A stretch of 64,000 nucleotides of DNA. Source: Nissolia schottii. Its lineage: Eukaryota > Streptophyta > Magnoliopsida > Fabales > Fabaceae. The first letter of the stretch is position 1; each line of letters opens with the position of its first letter. This document shows, in pieces, positions 50,603-63,416 of the stretch. The stretch spans positions 9,693 to 73,692 of the forward strand of contig QANU01001174.1 of NCBI GenBank assembly GCA_003254905.1, read 5' to 3'. The translations under genes and the position numbers were made by a program. The notes beneath the pieces were generated by a model. The model was not told where the DNA came from. It saw nothing but the letters and a program-made list of their open reading frames with translations, and did not search any database.

Positions 50603-53236
50603 CCAAAAGACAAAATACACCTAAACAAAGCCCATATATAAAAGTGAGACGTCCATTCTTGCATATTTTAAAGAGGAAAAAAAATTAATTTATGTAATTA
50701 TTAAAGCATAAAAAACAAAAGCTATATATAGCACACTCGTTTTGACAAGATCTTTTATGTTTGATAGCAAAGTCAAGTCTGTATAGTCCACAATACCCTT
50801 CATTATCTGACTGGATTTGAAGCATTGAACAAACTTTTAGAAGGGTGTTTTGGTGAATTCAAAATTCTCTCAAAATATATTCCATGCCAACTACTGAAAG
50901 ATATGCTAAAGTCACAAATAAAATCGTCACTAAATGATTTGTGTCTGTGCCACCGACAAATTCCAAGAGGGGCAATGAGATGCACCACACAGCAAAGGGA
51001 AAGGAAGCAAACTCTGAAGCACCTCTCTCCCCTACCTACTTGTTGAGGGATACACAAGACCAAACTCATTTAATATCATGACCAAATTCATTGTTAATTA
51101 TACAATAAAGCATTCTTTTATCACGCCCCCACCCTATACTGATTGTAGAAAATAAGTACCAAATCTCACCTCCACTTGTTCAATTCATGTGCTAAATTGT
51201 TCAGTCAATTTTCATTTTTTAAGGACTTTGTTAGTGCAAGGTATTTGTGTCAAAGTCATTTCTAATAAAAGAAAATTCCTCTTCAAGGCATGCTTACTAT
51301 TATCTTTGTTTTGGTCTTGCTTCGAAATTATGGCTTACGTAAGTGCTACTGAGATAAGTTTATAAACCACAGTAAACTATATGCCATGAAAATAAAACCG
51401 CGAGTACCTTTACATTATTACGAAAAGGGTATGAATTGAAATAATATGTAACTATTAGTTAGGTAAAATGAATAGAACTTGGCTAATCCTAATGGGTGTG
51501 ATGATATGAGTAACTTTTTTTTTTAAATTAAAAAAATTGGGAGAAACATTGTTATCACAATTTCATGAATTGAGCATTAAGATTATTCCCCTTTTTAACA
51601 AGTATGTTTTTTAGAAATCAAATTTGTATGTTCATCTTTATAAAAAACTGAGTTGATTATCATTCGTCTAACAACTTGTTAGTATAATGATAGTAGTGAC
51701 TTTGTTTGCTTGCAGAAAAACTTTGACAAAGAAAACAATGCAAATTATTCAATGGTGTTAACACTCATAGTAATTGATAAACCAAGAAGAGTCCAAGGCT
51801 TCCTTTCCCCATCAATATTCAAATATGAGTACCTCTTTCAAGTTTTCACATTCATGAGAAAGATAATAGTGAAGATGAAGTAAAAGAAAGTTCAAAGAGA
51901 CGTATTAACAGCCCCCCCGGGTGGGGGATAGGTCGCCCTCCACACATAAAATAAAACACTTGTGTTTGCTATATCATTATAGAAAAGAAGCAAAAAAGAA
52001 TAGGTATGATGGTTCCCCTGCTTTCATTTTTCCTTTCAAAACTTTCCCACCAAATCTCTAACTTTCCTTCTAAATCTATTCATTCAATTCCCACTATAAT
52101 CCAATCCCTTCGTTTCACCTTTACCAAACGCAGACATGAACTTTATCACCCCCATGACCTCTTTTCTAGAAGGTTTTTAATTTCTTAGTTCTTAATGTTC
52201 ATTTGGGGTGTTGCTTTTTGGTTCCTTCGTATGGTACATATACACTCTCTATAGGACGGAAACAGCTCAGCTTATGCCCCCAACAAAATAAGCATATGAC
52301 GGAACCCAAGCTCAAGTGGGCACCACCACTCTTAATTCATAAATCTATAGTATATTGTTTATTTGCTTCGGTTCACAAACTATTCTATGCCATGGACCTG
52401 ATATCCGATCCATATTAAATGCACATAATCATGCAAAATTCTTATATAATAATATTAGAGCAATATACTATACAATCAAAAGAAATCAATTTTTTTTAGT
52501 AAAATAAGAGTAGTCAAATTGTCGGAATTTTATAAAAACCAGTAAAGTAAAATAATACAACTTATTTATTCATATAACAATATAAACATTAAAAAAAATT
52601 CCAAAAAAAGTCTAAAGATCACAAAACCCATCACTTCATTTTATCAAAATAAATTCGGGAAAAAAAATTATAGCTTTCTAACATTTTTCATAATGTTACT
52701 ATTCATCTTCTTACTTGTTAATTCAATGCATGTGAATTATGAAGAAGAACAACCAGTTCATTTTTAAACATTCCGTTATGAAGATCCACTAACTATAGAA
52801 AAAGGAAGTTTACAGTAAAGAGTCCGTGTCAAATGCCTTAAATAATAAAATAGTGCTCTTTAATAAGAAGGTGGAAAGAAAATGCACAAGAATCACACGA
52901 AGAGACAGTCAACAAATCTAAAACAGATTGATAATAATAAGAATATGAAAAGAGAAATACCTTTGGGGATGCATGCTTACGAAACATGTTTAACGAGCAT
53001 TATCAATTATTAAATTAAATTTAGAGTATTTAACAATATTATTAAATATATTTCACAAATATTTTTTATATGATATGAAAAAGGATAAAGGCAAAGAAAT
53101 GAAAAAAAATCAAGATAAAGAGTGTAAAGACCCCATTGCCATTATTAGGTAATGAAAGTGGGTTTACCCTCCGTAGTCCATTCTATTCAAGACCAGGTAG
53201 CAGTAGCCGTAGCAGCTGGGTCCTGGGCCACCCTTG
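48093..53236. other. Large AT-rich spacer before the FLA gene
   Basis: About 5 kb without a gene I can support. A moderately GC-richer patch at 48240-48420 has broken minus-strand frames that look protein-like (for example LKLNLAEAKALSGNHNAI) and may be a gene relic. An AT microsatellite lies at 50556-50599. A patch at 50820-51060 is also less AT-rich, but its open frames match nothing I know. No rRNA or tRNA gene was seen. Confidence 0.5.
50556..50599. repeat. (AT)n microsatellite
   Basis: About 44 bp of uninterrupted AT repeats. Confidence 0.95.
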
Positions 53237-53247
53237 GTTCCTGCATT

Positions 53248-53389
53248 TTTTTTTAGGTTGTTTGTCTGGTATCTAACACTTTGTCTCGTGAGTCTAACAA
53301 AGATAACTACATACACAAAGTATCAAACTCAGAACCTTACTTAAACGATACTAAACCGCTTAACACTCTAACCAATCCCGTTAATCTTA
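53248..53389 (-). mobile_element. tRNA-derived SINE, copy 2, upstream of the FLA gene
   Basis: The reverse complement of this stretch follows the SINE at 13991 over nearly its whole length: shared blocks include TAAGCGG(T/C)TT, TATCG(T/C)TTAAG(T/C)AAGGT and the end ACAAACAACCTAAAAAAAA. Flanks agree at 10 of 11 bases (GTTCCTGCATT at 53237-53247, GTTCTTGCATT at 53390-53400). It is more diverged than copy 1, so older. It ends about 330 bp before the FLA start codon. Confidence 0.75.
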
Positions 53390-53430
53390 GTTCTTGCATT
53401 CTGCATCAGATTTCACACTGCTCTCGCTCC

Positions 53431-53456
53431 CTGTCCAATAAAAGCCAGCCACGTGG
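53431..53456 (+). promoter_or_regulatory. CCAAT/TATA-like and G-box cluster upstream of FLA
   Basis: GTCCAATAAAAG (about 53433-53444) is followed by a palindromic G-box CCACGTGG at 53449-53456. They lie 260-290 bp before the FLA ATG, just downstream of the SINE. G-boxes are bound by bZIP and bHLH factors. Whether this is the core promoter is inference. Confidence 0.35.
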
Positions 53457-53718
53457 CACACAGTTTCGCAGGAGCAACCGACACATAAGTTGACTAATCA
53501 AGTTTACTTAATCAGCCTCCTAATTAACTCTGCTCTTTAGCTCACTGACTAACTCGTCAGCAGCAACCACATAACATTCATAACCATAAATTTCAGCACT
53601 CTCTCACCCACCAAACCCAACAAAGAATATGGAAAAGAAAGAGACTGAATAAACAGCCACATCAACAAAAGCTACCACCTGCTACACAATTTCACATACT
53701 GCATCCTCTGAAATCGCC

Positions 53719-56148
53719 ATGGATTGTAACATAATCCATGGCACCTTCTTAATGCTCCTCCTCCTCCTCTTCTCCAACACCCCCGCCACATTCTCATCAC
53801 CACCGTCAAATTCAACGGCTCAGATCAACTCCAACTCTATTCTGGTGGCACTTTTGGACTCGCATTACACAGAGCTGGCAGAACTCATCGAGAAGGCCAT
53901 GCTGTTGCCCACACTCGAAGAAACCGTCGCCAAACACAACATCACCATCTTCGCGCCCGAGAACGAAGCGTTGGAACGCGATCTCGACCCTGACTTCAAG
54001 CGCTTCCTCCTCGAACCACGAAACCTCAAGTCCCTCCAGACGCTCCTCATGTCTCACATCGTCCCGACCCGAATCGGATCCGAAAAGAAATCCGCCTTGA
54101 CCCGACTCCAAACCCTCGCCGGCGACCGCCACCGCCTCCTAATCGACGCCAATTTCACCGTCGATGGCGCGCGCGTCACCCACCCGGAAACCCTAACCCG
54201 ACCCGACGGCGTCATCCACGGAATCGAGCGCCTCCTAATCCCGCGCTCAGTCCAATCGGACTTCAGCAACCGCCGTAGCCTCCGGGCAATCGGCGCCGTG
54301 AAGCCGGAGGGAGCGCCGGAAGTCGACCCAAGGACGCACCGACTCAAAAAAGCCGCACCGCCGGCTAAACCTGGCTCCCCGCCGGCGCTCCCGATTTACG
54401 ACGCGATGGCGCCTGGACCAGCAATTTCTCCGGCGCCGGCACCGGGACCCGGCGGCCCGCACCACCACTTCGACGGAGAATCGCAGGTCAAAGACTTCAT
54501 CCAGACGCTCCTCCACTACGGCGGTTACAACGAGATGGCAGACATTCTTGTTAATCTGACGTCGTTGGCAACAGAAATGGGACGTTTAGTCTCTGAGGGT
54601 TACGTTCTCACCGTTTTGGCCCCAAACGACGAAGCAATGGCGAAGCTAACGACAGAGCAGTTGAGCGAACCGGGTTCGCCAGAACAGATAATGTATTACC
54701 ATTTGATCCCGGAGTACCAGACCGAAGAGTCCATGTACAATTCGGTGAGGAGGTTCGGGAAGGTTCGGTACGACACGCTTCGGGTTCCTCACAAGGTGGT
54801 TGCTGAGGAGGCTGATGGGTCGGTTCGGTTCGGGCGTGGGGACGGGTCGGCGTATTTGTTTGACCCGGATATTTATACCGACGGGAGGATCTCGGTTCAG
54901 GGGATTGATGGCGTGTTGTTTCCCGAAGAAGAGAAGGAGAAGGAGGAGGGGATTGTGGGTCGGGTGGGTCAAACCGGGAAGGTTGTGGTCAAGCAGAGGA
55001 GAGGTGCGTTGATTTTCATTCACTTTTACTTTTTGGGTCAATTTTTTTTTAATTTTTTATTGCATATGGGATTCATTGCAATTGTGGAAAATTACACAAC
55101 CAAAATTGAGTGTAGATCACACATATCTTGTTTTGGTTTTCTCGTTTGTTTGGGTGTTTTTTAAGTCAAGATGGAAAGAGATAGTAAAAAGGTGATATGA
55201 TGATGTGTTTGGTTTGGTTGGATGGGTTTTCCTTTTTATTCTTTTTCTTCTCTTTTTTGTTAAGCTTGTCAATTGTTGGCTTACATGATTGGTTTTTAAG
55301 CCATCGATTTAGATGGATTTTTAGTAAGGGGTTGATATTGTGAGCAGAAGAATTAAAGGTGTTAAATGTTACCTTAGCTTATTAGCGGAAAAGTAGTAAT
55401 AAAAGAAAAGTGTCTAATAGGTATAATTAAAGTAGTCTCTTCAATGGGGGAGTTTGGAATATGCCAGAGATTGAGGACATTTTTTTTTTTGGAAGAAATT
55501 TTGCCATTTGACCAATCATCTGCAATGAGGACATTAGTAATTTGAGGTTGAAGTAATGTTATTTTGATTTGATTTGGGTATGTTAGTTTAGATCATTACA
55601 AAATACAGAGAGTTGATGTAGAACCTAGATTTCTTAAGTTATAAGAAAGAAACCAGTTTAAACTTTATAAAGTAAAAGTCTTGAGCTTTTTTCTAAAGTA
55701 TATATTATATATAATGATGTAGAATTGATACATACGGAATCCTTTTAAACCAAGAGTCGCCAAGAAAGTTCCAGCTAGTGATCATGGTTGCAAGGTAACT
55801 GTTAATCATATTGAACTAGATTTTAAAAAAAATGGGAATAATTTAACTTGGTTAAGAAAGTGCTGCATTATTGCAATGATTGAGGTTTTTTCAATCGTAG
55901 TAGAACTTCTTTTAATAGTTTACTAAAATAGTTGGCAGTGGCACCACATTTTATGCTTTGTTATCTCTTGACATGATAATCTAAATAAAAAAATTGTTCA
56001 TCTAATGTTTGGTTGGTTATTTCATTTCAGTGCTCTCTTTAATCTCATGTTTGCACAATTTTATGGAATGGCAGGAAAATTGTTGGAGGCAAGCTGCTGG
56101 ATACTAGGAACCTTTGGACAGCACTCTAGATTTGCCTCTTGCCAATAA
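53719..56148 (+). CDS. Fasciclin-like arabinogalactan protein, two FAS1 domains (FLA15-18 group)
   Basis: Secreted cell-wall/plasma-membrane-surface glycoprotein. Exons 53719-55003 and 56075-56148 join across G|GA to 452 residues; without the short second exon the frame would run on into the intron and stop at 55164. Signal peptide at about 1-26 (hydrophobic core FLMLLLLLF). First FAS1 domain about 38-175 (NITIFAPENEA, then VIHGIERLLIP). Pro/Ala-rich AGP-type linker about 212-252 (PAPAPGPGGP). Second FAS1 domain about 260-405 (VLTVLAPNDEA, YYHLIPEYQ, GIDGVLFPEE). The C-terminus, KLLEASCWILGTFGQHSRFASCQ in two halves, matches the FLA15-18 group, which lacks a clear GPI-anchor tail. Exon 1 is strongly GC-rich, giving long antisense frames that are not genes. 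Confidence 0.93.
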
Positions 56149-56693
56149 AGACACCTTCATTTGAACGCTAGCAAGACTCCTTATAACCAAAAAAAAAGTG
56201 AGATTATAACTTCATATCTCATGATCCCTAACAACTTGCTAATTAATGGGATATTATTAAATGGACTGAATGATTAAATATAACTTTCTTTGTTGGTCTC
56301 AACTTTCATTTGTTTCTCTTGATATTTTTACATGTATGTCTACTCTAAGATAGTGTTTAGTTTCTGTCATAAAACAAACAAAAGCATGTTTTAAAAAAAG
56401 GGGATGAAGACAAAATTTAAAACTATTCTTGTTTTAAGACAAATTTTAAGATAATTTCTATATCTCTAAAAGGGATGGAGATGAGAAACACACCACAAGA
56501 CACTTTTTTATGCTAATATCATCCTATTGTCTCCATCCATTTTGTCATCTGACAGGAAGAGAAGCTGCCTAACTGATAATGCACCCTAGTTTGATGAAAC
56601 AAAATGCTAAAAGCATAAATTCTTCTCTGTTCAAGCTTGATCAATATTTTTATGTGGTTTTGGTGGTTTGTTCTAACACCCAATGCAGGCCAT

Positions 56694-56739
<46 letters not shown>
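56149..56739. other. FLA 3' flank ending in a (CT)n microsatellite
   Basis: Likely FLA 3' UTR and AT-rich spacer. It ends with a CT dinucleotide run from about 56698 to 56739 that continues into the assembly gap. Confidence 0.7.
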
Positions 56740-57072
56740 NNNNNNNNNNNNNNNNNNNNNNNNNNNNNNNNNNNNNNNNNNNNNNNNNNNNNNNNNNNNN
56801 NNNNNNNNNNNNNNNNNNNNNNNNNNNNNNNNNNNNNNNNNNNNNNNNNNNNNNNNNNNNNNNNNNNNNNNNNNNNNNNNNNNNNNNNNNNNNNNNNNNN
56901 NNNNNNNNNNNNNNNNNNNNNNNNNNNNNNNNNNNNNNNNNNNNNNNNNNNNNNNNNNNNNNNNNNNNNNNNNNNNNNNNNNNNNNNNNNNNNNNNNNNN
57001 NNNNNNNNNNNNNNNNNNNNNNNNNNNNNNNNNNNNNNNNNNNNNNNNNNNNNNNNNNNNNNNNNNNNNNNN
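56740..57072. other. Assembly gap (333 N)
   Basis: A run of N bordered by a CT microsatellite on the left and an A homopolymer (57073-57089) on the right, so the gap is most likely caused by simple repeats. True length unknown. Any open frame drawn through it is meaningless. Confidence 0.98.
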
Positions 57073-57280
57073 AAAAAAAAAAAAAAAAAGTCAACCGAAT
57101 ATAAAGGCGGCCAGGTTTCTTGATGGATAGTAGCAGCTGTTATGGGTTTGGTTTTGCCCATGTTTTTTATGCCCTTTTTTTCTTTACCCACTCGCTTTTT
57201 CTCCTTGTGAATGTTCTTACACGAGAACAAAAGTTACTCAAGTCTCCTCGTAATACAACACAGTGCATATAAATATATTA

Positions 57281-57419
57281 CTCCCTCCGTACACTTAAAT
57301 AGGTCATTTTTTTATTTTTAGATATATATTTAAATTAATGTATCTAATTACATCAAGATGCATTAACTTAAGTATGTATCTAAAATTTAAAAGTGACCTA
57401 GTTAAGTGAAATTAGGGAT
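57281..57419. mobile_element. Stowaway MITE
   Basis: A 139-bp element starting CTCCCTCCGTACACTTAAAT, the canonical plant Stowaway terminus, flanked by TA on both sides (57279-57280 and 57420-57421). The right end, reverse-complemented ATCCCTAATTTCACTTAACT, is a degenerate inverted copy. Tc1/mariner derived, non-coding. Confidence 0.85.
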
Positions 57420-57421
57420 TA

Positions 57422-58729
57422 TATATATAATTTAGATTCAATCACTGCCACTGCTATAATTTGTTAGGTGATTTGTAATGGTGGGATGAGAAGGTTGTGT
57501 AATCAGAAGGCATGGAACCTGTGCCAATTCAATAAGTAGTTTTACGCAATACAATAATAAAATGATTCTTTACTGTAATATGAGGAAAATCCACCAAAAT
57601 ATGGTGTAAAGAAAAGTTTAATATCAAATTATGGACAATTTGTAGAAGTGACCAAAATGTGGTGCATTATACAAAATCGCCAAAGAAAGAGACAATTTAG
57701 GTACAATAATATAAAAAATGGTCTCAAGTCCTTGTAAATCGCCAACTTTTCAGGCGATTTAGGCTATTATTATAAAAAAAGAAAAAACGCAGTGGTAAAT
57801 CAATTTTTCGCGTGACAAGCAAGGTGAATTTGATTTATAAAAACAGAGAAGCACAATGGTAAATTTTGCTCATCATGATTACCATAAGCATTGTATTTTC
57901 ATACGCATTAATTTAGTGGAATAGAAAAGAAAGCACTTTAGCATTGATTGATTAATACATGTACCCCTGCGTTGAATATTCATGCCAACCACAAGAACTT
58001 GACTCCAAATGCATACAAATCACCCGCATGTGCTGCACACTTCTTTTTTATTTCTTTATATAAATCGCCAAATAGGTTGGCAATTTACTAGAATTACCAC
58101 ATTCTTGTGCATTTCATAAAAGTACCACAATCTTAAATACTTACTCAGGTTACTCAAAAATTTATTAGACAAATATTATTAGAAAATAACTAACTCAATG
58201 TATTAAAAACAATGAAAAATACTAAAACAAAAATACAAAGTGAAGTTTGGTCCAGTGCCTCAAGATTGCAACGATTAACACTTTATTTATATTCGAAATA
58301 AAATTTACGATCTTTCTATCACTCTAGTGCAGAAAGCAATTGATGAAAATAGCAGGAATCGTCAAGTCACTTTCATAGTTCTAAGCTCACTACAACCACG
58401 TAGCCAGAGCTAGTCACATCTATGATACTCTAAACTACGGAGTAAATTTTAGAAGACCTAGAAATTGAAACGTGTGAAAACTCAATCCAAGAATTCTCGA
58501 CAATGTAGCATGCAATGCTCGAGTGAAGAAAGACATCATCTGCATTCAGAAAACAGGGCCACCACAAGCAATCCATGATGTTTCATTTGAATCCTCATTG
58601 CAAAATTTACAAGTCAACTCTAAAAAATTTATGAAGGCCCAACATCAGTTACAGGAAGAGCAGGGTTCATATACAAATTTTCCAAGTAAGTGTCCCAAGA
58701 GTAAAAAAGGCCTATTGTTTAATATTTCT
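57422..58729. other. Spacer between FLA and RFC1 3' ends
   Basis: AT-rich spacer. Around 57590-57770 and 58060-58140 there are related blocks with AAATCGCCA and ACCA(C/A)A(T/A)T motifs, partly inverted, probably a degraded repeat. The final part near 58500-58729 is likely RFC1 3' UTR. No gene recognised. Confidence 0.5.
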
Positions 58730-61700
58730 TCACCTTTTTCTTTTTGAGGGAGCCTTCTGTGAAGTAGCCCTTGAAGTTTGCCCAGCCTTCTTCTGCGCAG
58801 ATGCAGAAGCACCTTTACCACCAGATGTCTTCTTCGAACTTGAATTTCCCGCTCCCTTCAGCTCCAATTGTACTTGCATTGCTACGCACACAAATGTATA
58901 ATTCAGAAATCAACTATGCTATTGTATTTAAGCATACATCACTTAAAAATTCCAGCCAACCACATGCTAATGGCATATGATGATTGATGACATACCCTTC
59001 GAATTCAAACTTTGAAGTTCTGACCGCAGCTTCTCACCAGTGTTGGTGCCTTCTAATGCATCAAGGAGTTAAAACAAAAAAAAAATGATATCAATTAATA
59101 TAAGCAGAATACAACAAAAGTCTTGTTCCACCAAGTGGGTTCAGGTAGATGGATCAAACAAAACCATAGTATTTAGTCATAGATCATGTTTACACTCGAA
59201 CCATTAACAACTAAGCCTCTTTTAATAGTTTCACTTGTAGTATTTTCTAGTTATCTCTTTACCTATAACTAATTGACTAAATTCCATCTGATCTACTCTC
59301 TCTAATATGGCTTCTATGAGCCTTACACTCAAACCACTTAAGGCGAGATCCTCCCATCTTTCCATAATAAGCGTTACCCAACTTTCTCTCTAATACATTC
59401 ATTCTTAATCATATCTTGTCTAATTTGTCCACTCATCTAACCCAACATCCTTGTCTCTACATCTTATTTTGTCTAGTTTGTCCACTGATCTAATGCAACA
59501 TCCTTGTCTCTACAACATTGAGTTTATTTTCTTGTTAGTTTTGTATCACCCAACACTCAGTTTTGAATAAGTGCAAAAACTTAAAAATAAATAAATCATG
59601 TACAGCTTACCCAACTCCTCTGTGTCAGAGGTGTTCTCTTCATCACTCTCGTCCAAGGTGTTACCCTCGCCTTGTTCTACTCCTTCATCAGCTGGTTCTA
59701 GAATAGCAGCAATCCGCTTCTTAGGGGCCTTCTTTATTCCAGGAAGAGTGATTAGATCCGCAGCTCGCACCATCCTAGTTTTGCTTTGCTCTTTGTATGC
59801 TTTTGTCAAGGCTGACTTTACAGCAGGCGCTATGCCATCTAGTGGATTAGGATGACCCTGGTGCATGTAAAATTGAAAAATTAATCCAAGGTTGAGAACA
59901 GTCTGTAGAAACGACAAAGCAGCAAATATAGTTATGGCACCTTGAATTTTGATAACTCAACAATGGTATCAAAATCTTCCTGACTGATAGAGTAAGTATT
60001 CATAAATTCCACAACTTGCTCTACAGCTTCAGCCTGATCATTTCCAAAAGGGCATGTGTGATTCAACTAATATTCAGCATTTCAGCTTAAATCATTTCTC
60101 ACGTTTAAGGCTATAAGTACTACATTCACTTCCAACCTTGGGCAGAACTCGCAGTGGTCCTGTCAATTGTTTAAGAAAAAGAGTGAGGTAGTCCAAACGG
60201 ATAGTATCCCTGCGCCATTTAATAAACCATGATTATAATGAGTCGAATGTACAATTCAGTAAGGTTGCTGGGACATAACATTAACCAGAGCCTAACAGCA
60301 CATAACATACCAGACCAAATTATATACAGATTTTTAGCCTAAGATTGATATTAAGTTCAGTGTACAATTAAAAAACAGGAACACGTTAACAGATGAATAT
60401 ATCCACAGGGTTTTAGCTTCAGTTTACATCCAAAATAATCAGACTTACAAATAGTTTTCAAGTATTGACAGAAGCATTCAAGTCACCAGAAGAAAAACTC
60501 CCTGAACTAGATTCTTGAGCAGAGGTGATAACCTGAAGGTAAAATATTAAATTCATATTTACCTTCCTGAACTAGATTCACGCGAAGCAAGAATGTGCAC
60601 ATGCAGGTCATCCATGAGCCTTAGGTTTTTGCCCATTGTTGAGTTCTTCCCCAGCCATCCACCAAACCGGTTAAAATTCCGTTCTCCCTGCATATATAAT
60701 GGTGATTGTGATACAAAGATAAAAACAAGAAAGAAAATAAATAAATAAACAGATGAGTTCAATAAAAAAATACCAGCAGAAAAAAAAGAAGACCCACAAA
60801 AACTCCCCATAGATATCTTAGAGATGTAAAACCATTCATAACTATCCATTAAGCTATTGGGCAAAGACAACAATTTCTAGCATCTAGAACAGGAAATGTA
60901 ATCAAGCTCAAAAGCCTTGCCAACTCATACTGATCTTTGTCCGGACATAATATTTAAGAATTGAGATATTTTCTTAAATCTTGACCAACCCTACCGCCAC
61001 ACGGCCAAAAAAATGGAAGCAGGTTGGAGGAGGACTGCAATAGCTTGCACAAGACAAACTACTTACCTGTTCAAGTACTACTCTTTGCCCATGCAACAGT
61101 GAAGCACTGAAACAAAGATAAGGAGAAAGGATGAACAACTAGATGGAGAAAAATCTGATTGAGGGAAGGAATCATGTTATTTTCCAGATCAAGACAAGGT
61201 TACATACGGAATAATACATGATGCAACAGAACTAGCTTGAGAGAGCTGCCACTGTCGATATCTTCGAATCTGTACGTTCACAATATCCCCATCAGCAATA
61301 GACTCAGCAGCACGGGCAATCAGGTTCATGCATTTTATACCATCGTCATCCTTACCAGCCAAGCTTGGTCTATAATTAACATAGTTTTCCTGCCATGTAA
61401 AGTGCCAAAAAGAAAAGTTATATGAGGAAAGTTTTAAATGTTCATCTATTTGCAGCATTGAAAACAATCAGATATGGCTATTTATCAATCAAAAAACCAA
61501 CTGTAGAATACTACCTAAAATGAAATCAATATATGCTATTCTGGACTTCCACATTTTTCCACATAAATGAACATTTCTCACTAACATCAATATCAATATA
61601 TGATTTACATTAGCAAACATGCAGGCACAAATAAAATTAATGGGGAATTATCCCTTGAAGCAAATTCATGGATAAGATCATTCAAAGTTGAAGCAGGTTT

Positions 61701-63416
61701 CAGATATATTTTCAATAGGGCTATTTAAAAAAATAATAGGCATACCAAGTGGTATTAATACAATTTTTTATTTCAATCAAATTTAAGTTTAATCAACCAT
61801 TCTGTGATTTTAGTCAACCAGACATAAATGATTATATTAAAAATGTGAAGCCAAATTTGGTCAATCAAAGTTCATCAAGTTTAATGCAAGAAGTGGTATC
61901 AAAACCACTAAGTACTGATTTCACTATACTGTTGACCTCTCAAGATAAAAATTCCAGACAAACTAATTTATAAAAATGGAAAATGAATTAAAGAACCTGG
62001 ATAAGAAGAGGAACAAGATCAGGATCACTCATGCTAAGATTAATCCTCTCATCCATTCTCAACTTTGCAGCATTAAAACCAAAAAGCCTACAATATAAGA
62101 TAAGTTATAATGAGTATTAACTCAGCCACGAAACCTTTGAGACTATTGATGCTTCGGATTTAAAAGGATGAAATCATTATCATGCATAACGCACTGATAA
62201 AATTAAATGACAGTGAATTCACATATCTACAACTTATCATAAACCTTACAATGTCATTTGCACTTTAAGCACAAAGCAAACAAGTGAAACCACCTAAATA
62301 AATATTAAATAGTAACTACTAATCAACAGTTCAAATGAAAATACATCACAAGTATTGGGATCCTCAAACAATGACTAGTTGAAAACATAATCATTCCAAG
62401 GGAGGGATGATCCTGAATGGCAACTGTTGACTGGAACAAAAAGATAGCTAACTAAGAGAACCATAGACTAAAATCCTATTTTTCTCTCCAGAGATCACAT
62501 CAGATGAGTCCTTATCCTCAAAATGTTTTTTTCTTGTTCCATCAAATTACAACTTGAAAGTCCATACTTCCTCCCATTGAATCCTGTCTGTATATTTTGA
62601 TTGCTTTGAAGGGGTATGTGCAAAATTTATTAGAAAATATCTAGCCATGAGTTGTTAATATTTGGTACTAACTCTAATACTGGCAGAAGGAATAATTATG
62701 ATGTCAATACTTTATATAAGCACATTAGAATTGCAATGTCATGAATTAGGGTATACAATATTCAATAAATAAGAGAGGCTACTAATTCTTACTACCAAAT
62801 ACCATAGGCTTCAGAGCAATTCAATCACACTAAACAGACCAATAGAAACAATAAATAAATAAATAAAATTGTCAATAAAGTACAACAGTAAGAAAGGAGA
62901 AGAAAAACTGAATGTCAATTGTCAAGTAAGCAACCACAAAGCAATTAGAATTGAGTAAAAACAACAATGCATTGTACAAGTGTAGTACTGAGGTAGTTTA
63001 AATATCCTACTTATCAACAGCTGTGAATGGTGATATGTCTTCATCCTTCGAATTGGTAAGAAACCGCTGCCTAATATCATCATAGTTAATAACAGACATG
63101 GAGAGGCTCATATATTGTAACTGATTCAGCGCCATACGCATATCTCCATTAACTCTTTCTGCTAGTTCCTCAAGAGCAATCTTAAACAATCATGGTGAAT
63201 GATTCGGTCAGTCAATATAAATGAAAAGGTTATACTTTTGTATGAAACAGGTATCAACTATTCAAATTAGGTCTCCACCATTGAAGTTCAAACCCTTAAA
63301 TACAGTCCAAGACTCTAGGAAATAAGATGGAAATAGAATGATGCAAGTTTTCAGGTACTCACCTCATTAACTTGAAGCCCTTCAGCCTTTGAAACATCCA
63401 TTAACTTCTTTGCCAT
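58730..63416 (-). CDS. RFC1: Replication factor C subunit 1, C-terminal part (11 exons, 5' end outside the window)
   Basis: Large subunit of the RFC clamp loader that opens and loads PCNA at primer-template junctions. Exons in transcript order: 63416-63363, 63180-63011, 62087-61997, 61389-61208, 61106-61067, 60687-60563, 60209-60137, 60033-59941, 59857-59611, 59052-58996 and 58881-58730, giving the last 427 residues in one frame. It opens with MAKKLMDVSKAEGLQVNE and LEELAERVNGDMRMALNQLQ, the end of the AAA+ lid. The RFC1 C-terminal domain follows (RMDERINLSMSDPDLVPL, ERNFNRFGGWLGKNSTMGK, GHPNPLDGIAPAV). An acidic stretch with TLDESDEENTSDTEE and a basic tail ending KAPSKRKR (possible nuclear signal) close it. 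The BRCT and Walker motifs lie beyond 64000. Convergent with FLA. Confidence 0.95.

Noticed and set aside
50803..51069. Frames on both strands at 50803-51069
   Set aside because: No family recognised, start depends on a TTG on the plus strand, and no splice or promoter context supports it.
53812..54516. Several antisense open frames inside the FLA first exon
   Set aside because: GC-rich codons of the FLA gene leave the opposite strand free of stops; the encoded sequences are Arg/Ser-rich and resemble nothing.
53719..55164. 481-residue uninterrupted FLA frame as the full protein
   Set aside because: After 55003 it reads intron sequence; joining to 56075-56148 restores the family C-terminus and length.
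56519..57230. Long open frames on both strands across 56519-57230
   Set aside because: They run through the 333-base N gap and the CT microsatellite, so they carry no information.
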